A stretch of DNA of 21,352 nucleotides from CAZHSN01 sp964535125. GTDB taxonomy: Bacteria > Armatimonadota > HRBIN16. Of the stretch, positions 6,262 through 13,622 are shown piece after piece. A program made the position numbers and the translations under genes. The stretch is taken from the NCBI GenBank assembly GCA_964535125.1, contig CAZHSN010000058.1:1-21352 (forward strand), given 5' to 3'. How positions within the stretch are numbered: the first letter of the stretch is position 1; every line of letters starts with the position of its first letter. A model generated the notes under the pieces. The model was not told the DNA's origin. It saw only the letters and a list, made by a program, of their open reading frames with translations, and ran no database searches.

Positions 6262-8037
6262 TTGATCACGGAACGCACAGTCGAACAGCTTCTCACCGGA
6301 AACCAGGCCATCGCGCTGGCCGCGCGTGACGCGGGCGCAGCGCTGGGTGTTGGGTATCCCGGCACGCCCAGCACCGAGGTGCTGGAGAGCCTCGCCCTGC
6401 TGGAGGGTGCGCTGGCCCAATGGGCGCCCAATGAAAAAGTGGCGCTGGAAGTGGGCATCGGCGTGGCCTTTGCCGGCAAAAGAGCGCTGGTCACCATGAA
6501 GCACGTGGGGCTGAACGTCGCCGCCGACCCATTGTTTACGGTCAGTTATACCGGTGTGCGCGGCGGCCTGGTGATCATGGTAGCCGACGACCCTGGCATG
6601 CACAGCTCTCAGAACGAGCAGGACAGTCGCCACTATGCACGGGCGGCCAAACTGCCGATGCTTGAACCGGCGGACTCTCAGGAAGCCTATACATTCACCC
6701 GCCAGGCCTTCCGGATCTCTGAGCAGTTCGGTACGCCGGTGCTGATCCGTACGACCACGCGACTGTCCCATGGAAAGAGTCTGGTGGTTACCAGCGAACC
6801 GGACACCGACCTGCCCGGGCCGACACCTCCGGATGATCCATCGAAGTATGTGATGATCCCCGCATTTGCCCGCCGTCAGCACCACGTGGTGGAAGACCGG
6901 TTACAGCAGGTGCGTGACTGGGCGGAAGTCCAACACCTCACGCATGCGGAGTATCACGACACCAGTACCGGCATCGTGACCAGCGGGATCGCTTATCAAT
7001 ATGTGCGCGATATCGCTCCGGAAGCCAGTGTGCTTAAACTGGGCATGGTCTATCCGCTTCCCATGTCGGCGATCCGCAAATTCGCCGCGCGTGTAGACCG
7101 CCTGATCGTTGCCGAAGAGTTGGACCCGTTCATCGAAGATCAACTGCGGGCGGCCGGTTTGAAAGTCATGGGCAAAGAGATGTTTCCGCTCTTTGGAGAG
7201 TTTACTCCGGCGGTGGTGGCCCGCTCGCTGGGGCGCATGAATGCGCTCGCGCCTGATTCGGAAATGGATCTTCCGCTCCGTCCGCCCACACTCTGTCCCA
7301 GTTGTCCGCATCGTTCGGTGTTCCGTGTGCTCAAGAAACTGGGCGCCACCGTCAGCGGCGACATCGGATGCTACACGTTGGGCGTCATGGCGCCGCTCCA
7401 GGCGATTGATACGTGCGTCTGTATGGGCGCATCTATCGGTGTGGCGCATGGGTTGGAGATCGCCGGGATCGACACACAGCGCGTGGTGGGCGTCATCGGC
7501 GACTCCACGTTTATGCACTCGGGCATCACCGGTCTGCTGAACATGGTGGCCAATGGCTCACGCGGCACCGTGCTGATCCTCGACAACAGCATCACCGCTA
7601 TGACGGGGCGCCAGCATCACCCGGGAACCGGTAAGAACCTGATGGGCGAAACAACGCCCAAAGTGGACCTGGTGACGCTGGTACGTGCTCTGGGAGTGAC
7701 CGATGTTGATGTGGTGGACCCATACGACGTGAAAGCCATGGAAGCGCGGTTCAAGCAGGCGCTGACGGCCGACACACTGACCGTTTTAATCGTGCAACGG
7801 CCCTGCATGTTGATCCCGCACGAAGAGCGCTCACTATCGGTGTTCGATCCCGATCGGTGCCGGTATTGCGGCGCATGCCTCAAGCTGGGCTGTCCGGCGA
7901 TCACACGGGAGATGGTGGTCGTGAATGGTCGCGAACGCTACCGCCCGGTTATTGATCCGCAGCTGTGCCGGGGTTGCGGTGTCTGTGTGGAGATGTGCGC
8001 GTTCGGCGCACTGCAGAGCCAGGAGGCTGAACCATGA
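6262..8037 (+). CDS. iorA: Indolepyruvate:ferredoxin oxidoreductase, alpha subunit
   Basis: IorA (591 residues) is the thiamine-diphosphate and ferredoxin-type subunit of the enzyme that interconverts aryl pyruvates plus CoA with arylacetyl-CoA, CO2 and reduced ferredoxin. The N-terminal pyruvate-oxidoreductase-type domain (VGYPGTPSTEV, PNEKVALEVGIG) is followed by the TPP-binding half (CPSCPHRSVFR, SGDIGCYTLG, GDSTFMHSGITGLLNM, DNSITAMTGRQHHPGTG). The C-terminal 60 residues carry two [4Fe-4S] sites: C533-x2-C-x2-C-x4-CP and C569-x2-C-x2-C-x3-C. The start is TTG at 6262, chosen because AGGGGGT lies about 8 nt upstream and the first residues match the family. It has its own predicted promoter after the trpB2 hairpin. 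Its stop is overlapped by a 17-codon ORF, and its partner iorB lies 139 bp further on, an unusually wide gap for paired subunits. The enzyme is expected to be cytoplasmic and oxygen-sensitive. Confidence 0.95.
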   Translation: MITERTVEQLLTGNQAIALAARDAGAALGVGYPGTPSTEVLESLALLEGALAQWAPNEKVALEVGIGVAFAGKRALVTMKHVGLNVAADPLFTVSYTGVRGGLVIMVADDPGMHSSQNEQDSRHYARAAKLPMLEPADSQEAYTFTRQAFRISEQFGTPVLIRTTTRLSHGKSLVVTSEPDTDLPGPTPPDDPSKYVMIPAFARRQHHVVEDRLQQVRDWAEVQHLTHAEYHDTSTGIVTSGIAYQYVRDIAPEASVLKLGMVYPLPMSAIRKFAARVDRLIVAEELDPFIEDQLRAAGLKVMGKEMFPLFGEFTPAVVARSLGRMNALAPDSEMDLPLRPPTLCPSCPHRSVFRVLKKLGATVSGDIGCYTLGVMAPLQAIDTCVCMGASIGVAHGLEIAGIDTQRVVGVIGDSTFMHSGITGLLNMVANGSRGTVLILDNSITAMTGRQHHPGTGKNLMGETTPKVDLVTLVRALGVTDVDVVDPYDVKAMEARFKQALTADTLTVLIVQRPCMLIPHEERSLSVFDPDRCRYCGACLKLGCPAITREMVVVNGRERYRPVIDPQLCRGCGVCVEMCAFGALQSQEAEP

Positions 8038-8087
8038 CAGGAGCAGGTATACGGGCGATCAGTTTGATCGCCCGCTCCTTCCGCTGA
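8034..8087 (+). CDS. 17-codon ORF coupled to the iorA stop
   Basis: A short ORF begins at ATG 8034, overlapping the iorA stop as ATGA, and ends at TGA 8085. AGGAGG at 8021-8026 stands 7 nt before it, an optimal Shine-Dalgarno, so translation is likely. The peptide (MTGAGIRAISLIARSFR) has no known match. The ORF covers the first intercistronic hairpin (8053-8073), so translating ribosomes would open it. It may be a small regulatory ORF, or the fossil start of an iorB that was displaced when the structured spacer arose. This is a candidate only. Confidence 0.4.
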   Translation: MTGAGIRAISLIARSFR

Positions 8088-8156
8088 CGCCATCCCGCCG
8101 CCAGTTCGGGCGGCGGGATATGTTGCACTACCACCAACATCCGGCAACGCGCCGGA
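8053..8156 (+). other. Run of hairpins in the iorA-iorB spacer
   Basis: Consecutive inverted repeats fill the spacer: GGGCGATCA/TGATCGCCC (8053-8061 and 8065-8073, perfect 9 bp, 3-nt loop); ATCCCGCCGCC/GGCGGCGGGAT (8092-8102 and 8109-8119, perfect 11 bp, 6-nt loop); ATGTTG/CAACAT (8119-8124 and 8135-8140); and TCCGGC/GCCGGA (8140-8145 and 8151-8156). None is followed by a T-tract, so simple termination is unlikely. mRNA stabilisation, processing, differential expression of the two subunits, or a palindromic repeat insertion are alternatives. Confidence 0.6.
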
Positions 8157-8176
8157 AAGACACAGGCAGGGAGTCC

Positions 8177-8776
8177 ATGAGCGTTACCAACATCCTCATC
8201 TCAGGCGTCGGCGGCCAGGGTACAGTCTTGGCGGGCGATGTGATCGGCATGGCCGCCAGGCTGGCCGGTTTACAGGTCAAGGCCAGCGAAGTACACGGCA
8301 TGTCCCAGCGGGGAGGCAGTGTTGTGTCCGAAGTGCGCTTCGGCGACCAGGTCAACTCGCCGTTAATCCCGCCTCCGGGCGCAGACTTTGTGCTGGGTAT
8401 GGAGCTGCTGGAGGGATTGCGGGGCGCCAGCCGGTTGCGGCCGGGCGGACTGCTGATCGTCAACCGTCAGCGTATCGTGCCCTCTTCGGTGACATATGGC
8501 AAGGCTGAGTATCCCCCTCAGATAGAGGACAGGATACGGGCCGCTTGCCCCGACGCATTGATTGTGGATGCGTTGAGCATTGCCAGTGCGTTGGGTAACC
8601 CCCGCGCAGCCAACGTGGTACTGCTGGGCCTGCTGTCGACCCGATGCGCGTTGCCTCTTGAGTGCTGGACGGAAGCATTGGCGCGTTGCGTGAAGCCCCG
8701 GTTCCTCAACGACAACATGGAGGCGTTCCACCAGGGCCGCACCGCTGCTGCTGTGCCGGCAGGGAGCGAGGCATGA
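8177..8776 (+). CDS. iorB: Indolepyruvate:ferredoxin oxidoreductase, beta subunit
   Basis: IorB (199 residues) is the gamma-type subunit partner of IorA. It opens with MSVTNILISGVGGQGTVLAGDVIG, the GVGGQG motif typical of this family, and later has SEVHGMSQRGGSVVSEVRFG, also diagnostic. The length is that of stand-alone IorB proteins. The start at ATG 8177 is preceded by CAGGCAGGGAG; the frame stays open upstream to 7925, but that part overlaps iorA and the hairpin spacer and is not IorB-like. The stop overlaps the start of the following CoA ligase as ATGA, so those two are translationally coupled, in contrast to the spaced iorA-iorB junction. Confidence 0.93.
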   Translation: MSVTNILISGVGGQGTVLAGDVIGMAARLAGLQVKASEVHGMSQRGGSVVSEVRFGDQVNSPLIPPPGADFVLGMELLEGLRGASRLRPGGLLIVNRQRIVPSSVTYGKAEYPPQIEDRIRAACPDALIVDALSIASALGNPRAANVVLLGLLSTRCALPLECWTEALARCVKPRFLNDNMEAFHQGRTAAAVPAGSEA

Positions 8777-10080
8777 TACACACCACGATTCACAACCCGC
8801 TGTATGAGTGCATGGACCAACATGAACTGCGCGAACTGCAGCTCAGACGCCTGAAGGACTCAGTGGCGCATCACTACAACCATGTGGAGGCCTACCGCAC
8901 ACGCTGCCAGGAACATGGCGTCACGCCGCTGGACATCGAACAGTTAGAGGACCTTTCCCGGTTCCCGTTCATGGTAAAAGCGGACTTCAATGACAACTAC
9001 CCGTTCGGGCTGTTTGCGGTACCCATGGCCGAGGTGGTGCGCATTCAATCATCCAGCGGCACCACATCGCGTCCCAAGGTGGTGGGCTACACCAGCGCCG
9101 ACATCGGCATCTGGTCTGAGGTCTGCGCCCGTACGCTGGGTTGCGCCGGAGTAACCCGCAAGGACGTGGTGCAGGTCTGTTATGGCTATGGCATGTTCAC
9201 CGGAGGGCTGGGTATCCACTACGGCGCAGAGCATCTGGGCGCTACCGTCATACCGATCTCGGGCGGTAACTCCAAGCGGCAGGTAACGGTGATGGCAGAC
9301 TTCGGCACCACAGTGCTGGCCGCAACACCCAGTTATGCCCTTAACATGGCTGAGGTGGCGCGTGACATGGGGATGCGCGACCGTCTTACGCTGCGCGTGG
9401 GCGTGTTCGGCGCTGAACCCTGGTCCGATGGCATGCGCAACGAGCTGCAACGCCAGCTGGGGCTGCGCGCCTTCGACATCTATGGTCTCTCGGAGTTGAT
9501 CGGGCCGGGAGTGGCCGCTGAGTGCGAACACCAGTGCGGTCTGCATGTGTTTGAAGATCACTTCTACCCGGAGATCATCGATCCCAAGACCGGTGACGTG
9601 CTTCCGGAAGGTGCAAAGGGCGAGTTGGTGCTCACGTCGCTGACCAAACAGGCGCTGCCGGTAACGCGTTACCGTACGGGCGACATCACCGCGCTGCACC
9701 GCGAGAAATGCGCCTGCGGACGCACGCTGGTACGTATCGACCGGATCACCGGACGCTCGGATGACATGATGATCATTCGCGGCGTCAATGTCTTCCCGTC
9801 GCAGATCGAAGAGGTGCTGACCAGCGTCGAAGGGTTCGCACCGCACTACCAGATCCATATCCACCGCGAGGGCGCGATGGACAGCATGGAGCTGTGGGTG
9901 GAAGTCACCGAGTCGGTATTCAGCGATGATATCCGCACGCTGGAGGGGCTGTCACGCAAGCTCACCGATGAACTGAGATCCGTGTTGGGTCTTTCGTGCC
10001 GGGTCCGACTGGTGGAACCCAGCACTATAGAGCGCAGCGAGGGCAAGAGTAAGCGCATCGTCGATCATCGCAAGCTCTAG
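8773..10080 (+). CDS. paaK: Phenylacetate-CoA ligase family (arylacetate-CoA ligase)
   Basis: This AMP-forming ligase of 435 residues should activate phenylacetate, indoleacetate or a similar aryl acid with ATP and CoA. Motifs in order are SSSGTTSRPKV (93-103, P-loop-like), ATPSYALN (about 183-190), FDIYGLSE (233-240) and YRTGDITAL (about 300), then RSDDMMIIRGVNVFPSQIEEVL leading into the C-terminal swivelling domain with the terminal lysine region EGKSKRIVDHRKL. The start at ATG 8773 overlaps the iorB stop by 4 bp; the upstream in-frame extension lies within iorB. Clustering with iorAB is well known in bacteria and archaea, where the ligase either takes arylacetate made from aryl-CoA or feeds aryl-CoA into reductive carboxylation. 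The exact substrate cannot be told from sequence. Confidence 0.93.
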   Translation: MIHTTIHNPLYECMDQHELRELQLRRLKDSVAHHYNHVEAYRTRCQEHGVTPLDIEQLEDLSRFPFMVKADFNDNYPFGLFAVPMAEVVRIQSSSGTTSRPKVVGYTSADIGIWSEVCARTLGCAGVTRKDVVQVCYGYGMFTGGLGIHYGAEHLGATVIPISGGNSKRQVTVMADFGTTVLAATPSYALNMAEVARDMGMRDRLTLRVGVFGAEPWSDGMRNELQRQLGLRAFDIYGLSELIGPGVAAECEHQCGLHVFEDHFYPEIIDPKTGDVLPEGAKGELVLTSLTKQALPVTRYRTGDITALHREKCACGRTLVRIDRITGRSDDMMIIRGVNVFPSQIEEVLTSVEGFAPHYQIHIHREGAMDSMELWVEVTESVFSDDIRTLEGLSRKLTDELRSVLGLSCRVRLVEPSTIERSEGKSKRIVDHRKL

Positions 10081-10111
10081 GGCTATCCGGCCGCCGATGG
10101 CCGCGAACAGG

Positions 10112-10160
10112 CACCCGGTCCAGTTGATCCACCAAGGTGTATCGGTTGACCGGGTGTTGT
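10112..10160 (+). terminator. Possible terminator after the paaK gene
   Basis: CACCCGGTC (10112-10120) and GACCGGGTG (10148-10156) form a perfect 9 bp stem around a 27-nt loop. The bases after it (TTGTGTTCT) are T-rich but interrupted. It lies in the 158 bp gap before the next gene and would separate the two transcripts. The remainder of the gap holds an AT-rich patch (TTACGTTAAAAT, 10169-10180) that could be a -10 region, but no well-spaced -35 box was found. Confidence 0.45.
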
Positions 10161-10238
10161 GTTCTATGTTACGTTAAAATCACTGGCAATGCTCACCATG
10201 CCGCTCATTACCAAGCAATCCTCAGGAGGCTCCGCTAG

Positions 10239-11777
10239 ATGACCCTGCACGAAATGCTCCAGCGTTCGGTTTTTGGATATCCGGACAAGATCGCCATCGC
10301 TGATGCGCGGCGGAGTTTGACATATATGGAGTACTGGGCTGAGGTTGAGGGTATCGCTGCGGGACTGCGGTCGATGTGCAACGGCGAACACCCCAAAGTT
10401 GCGCTGTTAATACCCAATCGCACCGAGTATGCGACCTCTCTGTTTGGCGCGAGCAGAGCAGGCGCGACGGTCATCCCGATTAATGTGTTGTACCGTGCCG
10501 ATGAGGTGCAGTATATTCTGAACCACGGTGATGTGGAGGTGCTGATCACTGCGGAGTCGTTTCGGCATCTAATCGACGAGGTGCGTCCGTTGTGTCCGCA
10601 GCTCAGGCAGGTTGTGGTGATGGATGCGCAGGCGGCCCGCGACGGCGAGACGCGATTTGAGGACATCTGCAAGCTGCCCCCGTGCCCGCATCCTCAGCGT
10701 CATGCTGATGACATCGCGTTGATGATCTACACATCCGGCACAACGGGGCGTCCGAAGGGCGTGATGCTGACGCATCAGAACCAGGTGTTGAACGCCATGG
10801 TGTGCGTCACCTGTTTCGAGTCCACCTCCAGCGATCGGTATATCACCGCGCTGGCGCTCAGCCACTGCTTCGGCACGATGGCCAACATCTTCACCCCGGC
10901 GTGTGTGGGCGCCAGCAGCTATTTTGTCGAGCGGTTTGTGGTCGGCACGCTGCTGCAGCACATTCATGAGCAGCGCTCCACCGTGTTCTGCGGTGTCCCG
11001 GTGATGTATAACCTGCTGTACACCTCTCCTGTGGACACGCAGCCCGATGTCTCCAGTCTCCGGTTGTGCGTGACCGGCGGTGCGCCCATTGACGCGCGTC
11101 TCCGCGTTGAGTTCGAACAGCGCTTTGACGTTCCGATCGGTGAGATCTACGGGCTTACCGAAAGCTCGCCCATGTCGGTAATGAATATGGCCGGACACCA
11201 GAGGCGCCCCCTGTCGGTCGGACGTCCCGTTCCGGGGGTCCGGGTTCGCATCGTAGATGAGGATGGCCGCGACCTGCCAGATGGCGAAGTCGGCGAAGTG
11301 GCGATCGCCGGGCACAACATCATGAAAGGTTATTGGAAAAACCCGGAGGCCACCGCCATCACGGTGCGCAACGGATGGCTGATGACCGGCGATCTGGGAC
11401 GGCTGGACTCCGACGGCTATCTATACATAGTGGGACGAGCCAAGGAGATGATGATTGTTGCCGGGCACAATGTGTATCCTGGTGAGGTCGAGCGCGTGAT
11501 TAAACAGCATCCCTCCGTGTTGGAGGCGGTGGCTTACGGGGTACCCGATGAGCGTGCGGGTGAAGAGGTGCGCGCCGCTGTGGTGCTGCGGCCCGGCATG
11601 GAGGCGACACCGCGCGAACTGCGTGCGTTGTGCCGCAAACAGCTGGCCAGCTACAAAGTGCCGCATGAAGTGGAGGTGCTGGACAAGTTTCCCACCAACA
11701 CCGTCGGCAAGATATCGCGTCTGTTGCTCAAAGAGCGGGCGATGCGGCAAAAGGGGCTCAGTGAAACCGAACCGTGA
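10239..11777 (+). CDS. Acyl-CoA synthetase (AMP-forming), long-chain FadD-like
   Basis: This 512-residue ANL-superfamily enzyme should form an acyl-CoA from a carboxylic acid, ATP and CoA. Diagnostic motifs are YTSGTTGRPKGV (164-175), IYGLTESSP (303-311), TGDLGRLDSDGYLYIVGRAK (hinge region), the MMIVAGHNVYPGEVE segment and the catalytic lysine in TNTVGKISR (K491). The start is well set by AGGAGG 9 nt upstream. The ordinary fatty-acid or medium-chain ligase appearance does not reveal the substrate. It follows the aryl-CoA ligase in the same direction but after a 158 bp gap with a terminator-like hairpin, so a shared pathway is not assured. Nothing unusual was noted in motifs or length. Confidence 0.9.
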   Translation: MTLHEMLQRSVFGYPDKIAIADARRSLTYMEYWAEVEGIAAGLRSMCNGEHPKVALLIPNRTEYATSLFGASRAGATVIPINVLYRADEVQYILNHGDVEVLITAESFRHLIDEVRPLCPQLRQVVVMDAQAARDGETRFEDICKLPPCPHPQRHADDIALMIYTSGTTGRPKGVMLTHQNQVLNAMVCVTCFESTSSDRYITALALSHCFGTMANIFTPACVGASSYFVERFVVGTLLQHIHEQRSTVFCGVPVMYNLLYTSPVDTQPDVSSLRLCVTGGAPIDARLRVEFEQRFDVPIGEIYGLTESSPMSVMNMAGHQRRPLSVGRPVPGVRVRIVDEDGRDLPDGEVGEVAIAGHNIMKGYWKNPEATAITVRNGWLMTGDLGRLDSDGYLYIVGRAKEMMIVAGHNVYPGEVERVIKQHPSVLEAVAYGVPDERAGEEVRAAVVLRPGMEATPRELRALCRKQLASYKVPHEVEVLDKFPTNTVGKISRLLLKERAMRQKGLSETEP

Positions 11778-11883
11778 GGGAACTAGTAGCGGCGTCCGAC
11801 AGTATCACTGTATGGGTGTATGTTACATACAGCACCGGCCGGACGGGTTACCGCCCGACCTATCACAGCAGGAGGTTTCTGAT

Positions 11884-12273
11884 ATGACCATGCTGTTCCG
11901 GTCGTTGTGCCTTGCCGCACTGTTGTGCCTGATGACTGCAGTCGCCTTCACCGGTAATCGCAGTACATCGCCGCTGGGTGTCGCGGTTTCACCACAGACA
12001 CTGATACTCAACACTGACCAGGGAGGTTCGGTGACCGTACACACGGACATCCCGTACTCATGGGTGGCCACCAACACGCTGGCGTTGAATGGAGTCGCGG
12101 TATCGTCCACGAAGGCGGACGATCGAGGTTGCCTGGTGGCCTTCTTTCCTGAACGCGCCGTCAAAAACATCGTTGCGCCTCCGTCGGCCGTTCTGACACT
12201 GACCGGGGCGTATCGCGACGGCACGTTGTTCGCCGGCTCAGACACGGTCACGGTTACCGTACGCAAGCGCTAG
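11884..12273 (+). CDS. Small exported beta-rich protein of unknown function
   Basis: From ATG 11884, preceded by CAGGAGG (11869-11875), the ORF encodes 129 residues. The first 23 or so form a signal peptide (MTMLFRSLCLAALLCLMTAVAFTG). The mature part is rich in V, T and S and reads like alternating beta-strands, with LNGVAV, DDRGCLVAFF and VLTLTGAYRDGTLFAGSDTVTVTV. This resembles a small beta-sandwich module (LNG... / RG.LVA.F / L.LTG...DG..F.GSD.I.V) that I recall from C-termini of secreted proteins in Planctomycetota-like genomes; no Pfam name can be offered. One cysteine is present in the mature part. It is separated by 106 bp from the acyl-CoA synthetase and may be independent; that gap contains imperfect inverted repeats (CTGTATG/CATACAG) but no clear promoter. 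Confidence 0.7.
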   Translation: MTMLFRSLCLAALLCLMTAVAFTGNRSTSPLGVAVSPQTLILNTDQGGSVTVHTDIPYSWVATNTLALNGVAVSSTKADDRGCLVAFFPERAVKNIVAPPSAVLTLTGAYRDGTLFAGSDTVTVTVRKR

Positions 12274-12283
12274 GCCACATCTT

Positions 12284-12315
12284 ACCGAGCGGGGTCCTTG
12301 CTGATCCCGCTTGGT
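12284..12315. terminator. Hairpin between convergent genes, probable bidirectional terminator
   Basis: ACCGAGCGGGGTC (12284-12296) pairs with GATCCCGCTTGGT (12303-12315) in a 13 bp stem with two G-U pairs and a 6-nt loop. It fills the 43 bp between the + strand stop at 12273 and the - strand stop at 12317. Neither side carries a good T-tract, so efficiency is uncertain. Confidence 0.6.
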
Positions 12316-12316
12316 G

Positions 12317-13018
12317 TTATCCTGACCGTTTTTGCGTATCTTCCTCCCAGGCCGGGGTGTCTTTCAGCCGTTTTGCAGTGCCGAGTCGACGGGCGGATTG
12401 CCGCCAGTGCCAGGTGGCGGCGAGTGTGTATAGCCAAGCCGGCATCAGGGGAGCCTGCACGTTTTGCCGGGCTTCCGCCCCAATGGGCTGATTGCTGGCC
12501 AGGTCCGTGGCCGCCTGATTCAACCCTGTGCGCAGGCGTCGGGTCATTCCGGAAGCCGGCAACGTTCCGCCTCCCAACGCCGCCCCGGCGCCGACGCACA
12601 GCGCGCCGTCCCATCGCATGCCCTGGTCCTGCGCCAGCAGCTCCAGCATGCGCACTGCCACGTGATGATGCGTCAGTTCCGGATACCCGCTGTTCGTGAT
12701 GGCGACCAGGCGCTGTACCCGGCGGCTGTCCGCGGCGTGATGCGCCGTATGCAGCGCCTCCATTGCCTCCACCAGCCCGGCCGGCAAGCCGTCCACATAG
12801 ATCGGCGCGGCAATGATCAACAGGTCCGCCGACATCGCCGCTTCCAGCAACGCCGCCATACGGTCTGTTGAACCCAGCGCCGCATACACCAGGTGGTCAT
12901 CTACCTGGAAGCCGCGCGCACTTAAGCCGTCCAGCAGATAGCGCCCCAGCGCGGCGCTCACAGAGCGCATACCGCGCGGACTGCCAATCCACAGAGCCGC
13001 TTGAGAGGTTCGGTTCAC
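12317..13018 (-). CDS. Flavodoxin-fold NAD(P)H-dependent oxidoreductase-like protein
   Basis: This 233-residue protein is the last gene of the suf operon. The start is taken at GTG 13018, which overlaps the previous stop as GTGA and has GGGGGTGA upstream; an in-frame ATG at 13045 would overlap more. WIGSPRGMRSVSAALGRYLLDGL near the N-terminus resembles the FMN-phosphate loop (GSPR...S) of NADPH-dependent FMN reductase/flavodoxin-like proteins, followed by ADLLIIAAPIYVDGLPAGLVEAME, the typical second FMN-contact segment. No cysteine cluster is present. The C-terminal 40 residues (MPAWLYTLAATWHWRQSARR) look like an amphipathic or membrane-near tail. The substrate is unknown; a role in delivering electrons for iron-sulfur assembly or repair is suggested only by location. 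Confidence 0.75.
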   Translation of the reverse strand: MNRTSQAALWIGSPRGMRSVSAALGRYLLDGLSARGFQVDDHLVYAALGSTDRMAALLEAAMSADLLIIAAPIYVDGLPAGLVEAMEALHTAHHAADSRRVQRLVAITNSGYPELTHHHVAVRMLELLAQDQGMRWDGALCVGAGAALGGGTLPASGMTRRLRTGLNQAATDLASNQPIGAEARQNVQAPLMPAWLYTLAATWHWRQSARRLGTAKRLKDTPAWEEDTQKRSG

Positions 13019-13593
13019 TGGGTCACCCCCATTTGCTGCAGACACCGACGCAGTACCAGCCGACTCGACTCCACGCCCTCGGTCCGGTAGAGAAACACCG
13101 CACGCGCCTGAGGGCTGTAGAAGTTGCGTCCGTTGCGTTGCACCAGTTGATCGAACACCTGCTCGGCGTCCGGATCCGGGGCATCCAGCAGTCCGACAGC
13201 CAGCAGGTTAGGGGTCCAGTTATTGTAGCGCTGGCGATGCGCGGTTTCCCGGCCGGTCCGGGTGAAGAAGGGACTGATGTTGGGAATCAGGCGGTCCACG
13301 CTGCGTTTGAGGAGCCCCGAGTAGCCGCCAAACGTCACCGGCGTCAGGTAGACCAGCAACTGCGACGTGGCGGCGGCCATTGTGATGGTATTGCCGTCAT
13401 CGCCTGCCTGACATCGGCCGGGTGTACGCACCCAGCAACCGAAGCACCCTTGGCACAGACCCAATCGAAGGGTATGCAGCACGAACGGACGCACCTCAAT
13501 GGACCCGCGGAGCAGTTCGTCGGTTATCAGCCGGTGAGACTCAGCCGCAGCCCGATCTGCCGGGTATGTGCCATCAATGAGTGTGGCGCGCAC
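13015..13593 (-). CDS. Iron-sulfur flavoprotein-like oxidoreductase with a four-cysteine cluster
   Basis: This protein has 192 residues from GTG 13593, which follows AAGGAGG by 7 nt. LGLCQGCFGCWVRTPGRC gives C47-x2-C50-x2-C53-x7-C61, the compact cysteine pattern of FMN iron-sulfur flavoproteins, placed after the first beta-strand as in that family, followed by a DD. LVYLTPVTFGGYSGLLKRSVDRLIP is the FMN-binding segment. It probably carries FMN and perhaps a [4Fe-4S] cluster and transfers electrons in the cytoplasm. It overlaps the next flavoprotein by 4 bp and follows the DUF59 gene by 29 bp, so it belongs to the suf operon. Two flavoproteins in a row at its end suggest an electron-supply module; this is inference. 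Confidence 0.8.
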   Translation of the reverse strand: MRATLIDGTYPADRAAAESHRLITDELLRGSIEVRPFVLHTLRLGLCQGCFGCWVRTPGRCQAGDDGNTITMAAATSQLLVYLTPVTFGGYSGLLKRSVDRLIPNISPFFTRTGRETAHRQRYNNWTPNLLAVGLLDAPDPDAEQVFDQLVQRNGRNFYSPQARAVFLYRTEGVESSRLVLRRCLQQMGVTQ

Positions 13594-13622
13594 GGTGACG
13601 CCTCCTTTTACCCGGGTTGGTC

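Noticed and set aside
9049..9864. 271-codon open frame on the - strand inside the paaK gene
   Set aside because: It is antisense to a conserved ligase with all motifs; the His-rich translation is typical of a shadow frame.
10146..10180. Promoter for the acyl-CoA synthetase formed by TTGACC (10146) and TAAAAT (10175)
   Set aside because: The spacer would be 23 bp, too long for sigma70; other pairings match poorly.
11790..11880. Structured RNA or riboswitch before the small exported protein
   Set aside because: Only short imperfect inverted repeats (CTGTATG/CATACAG and a mismatched GGACGGG/CCCGACC) were found; no known class is recognised.
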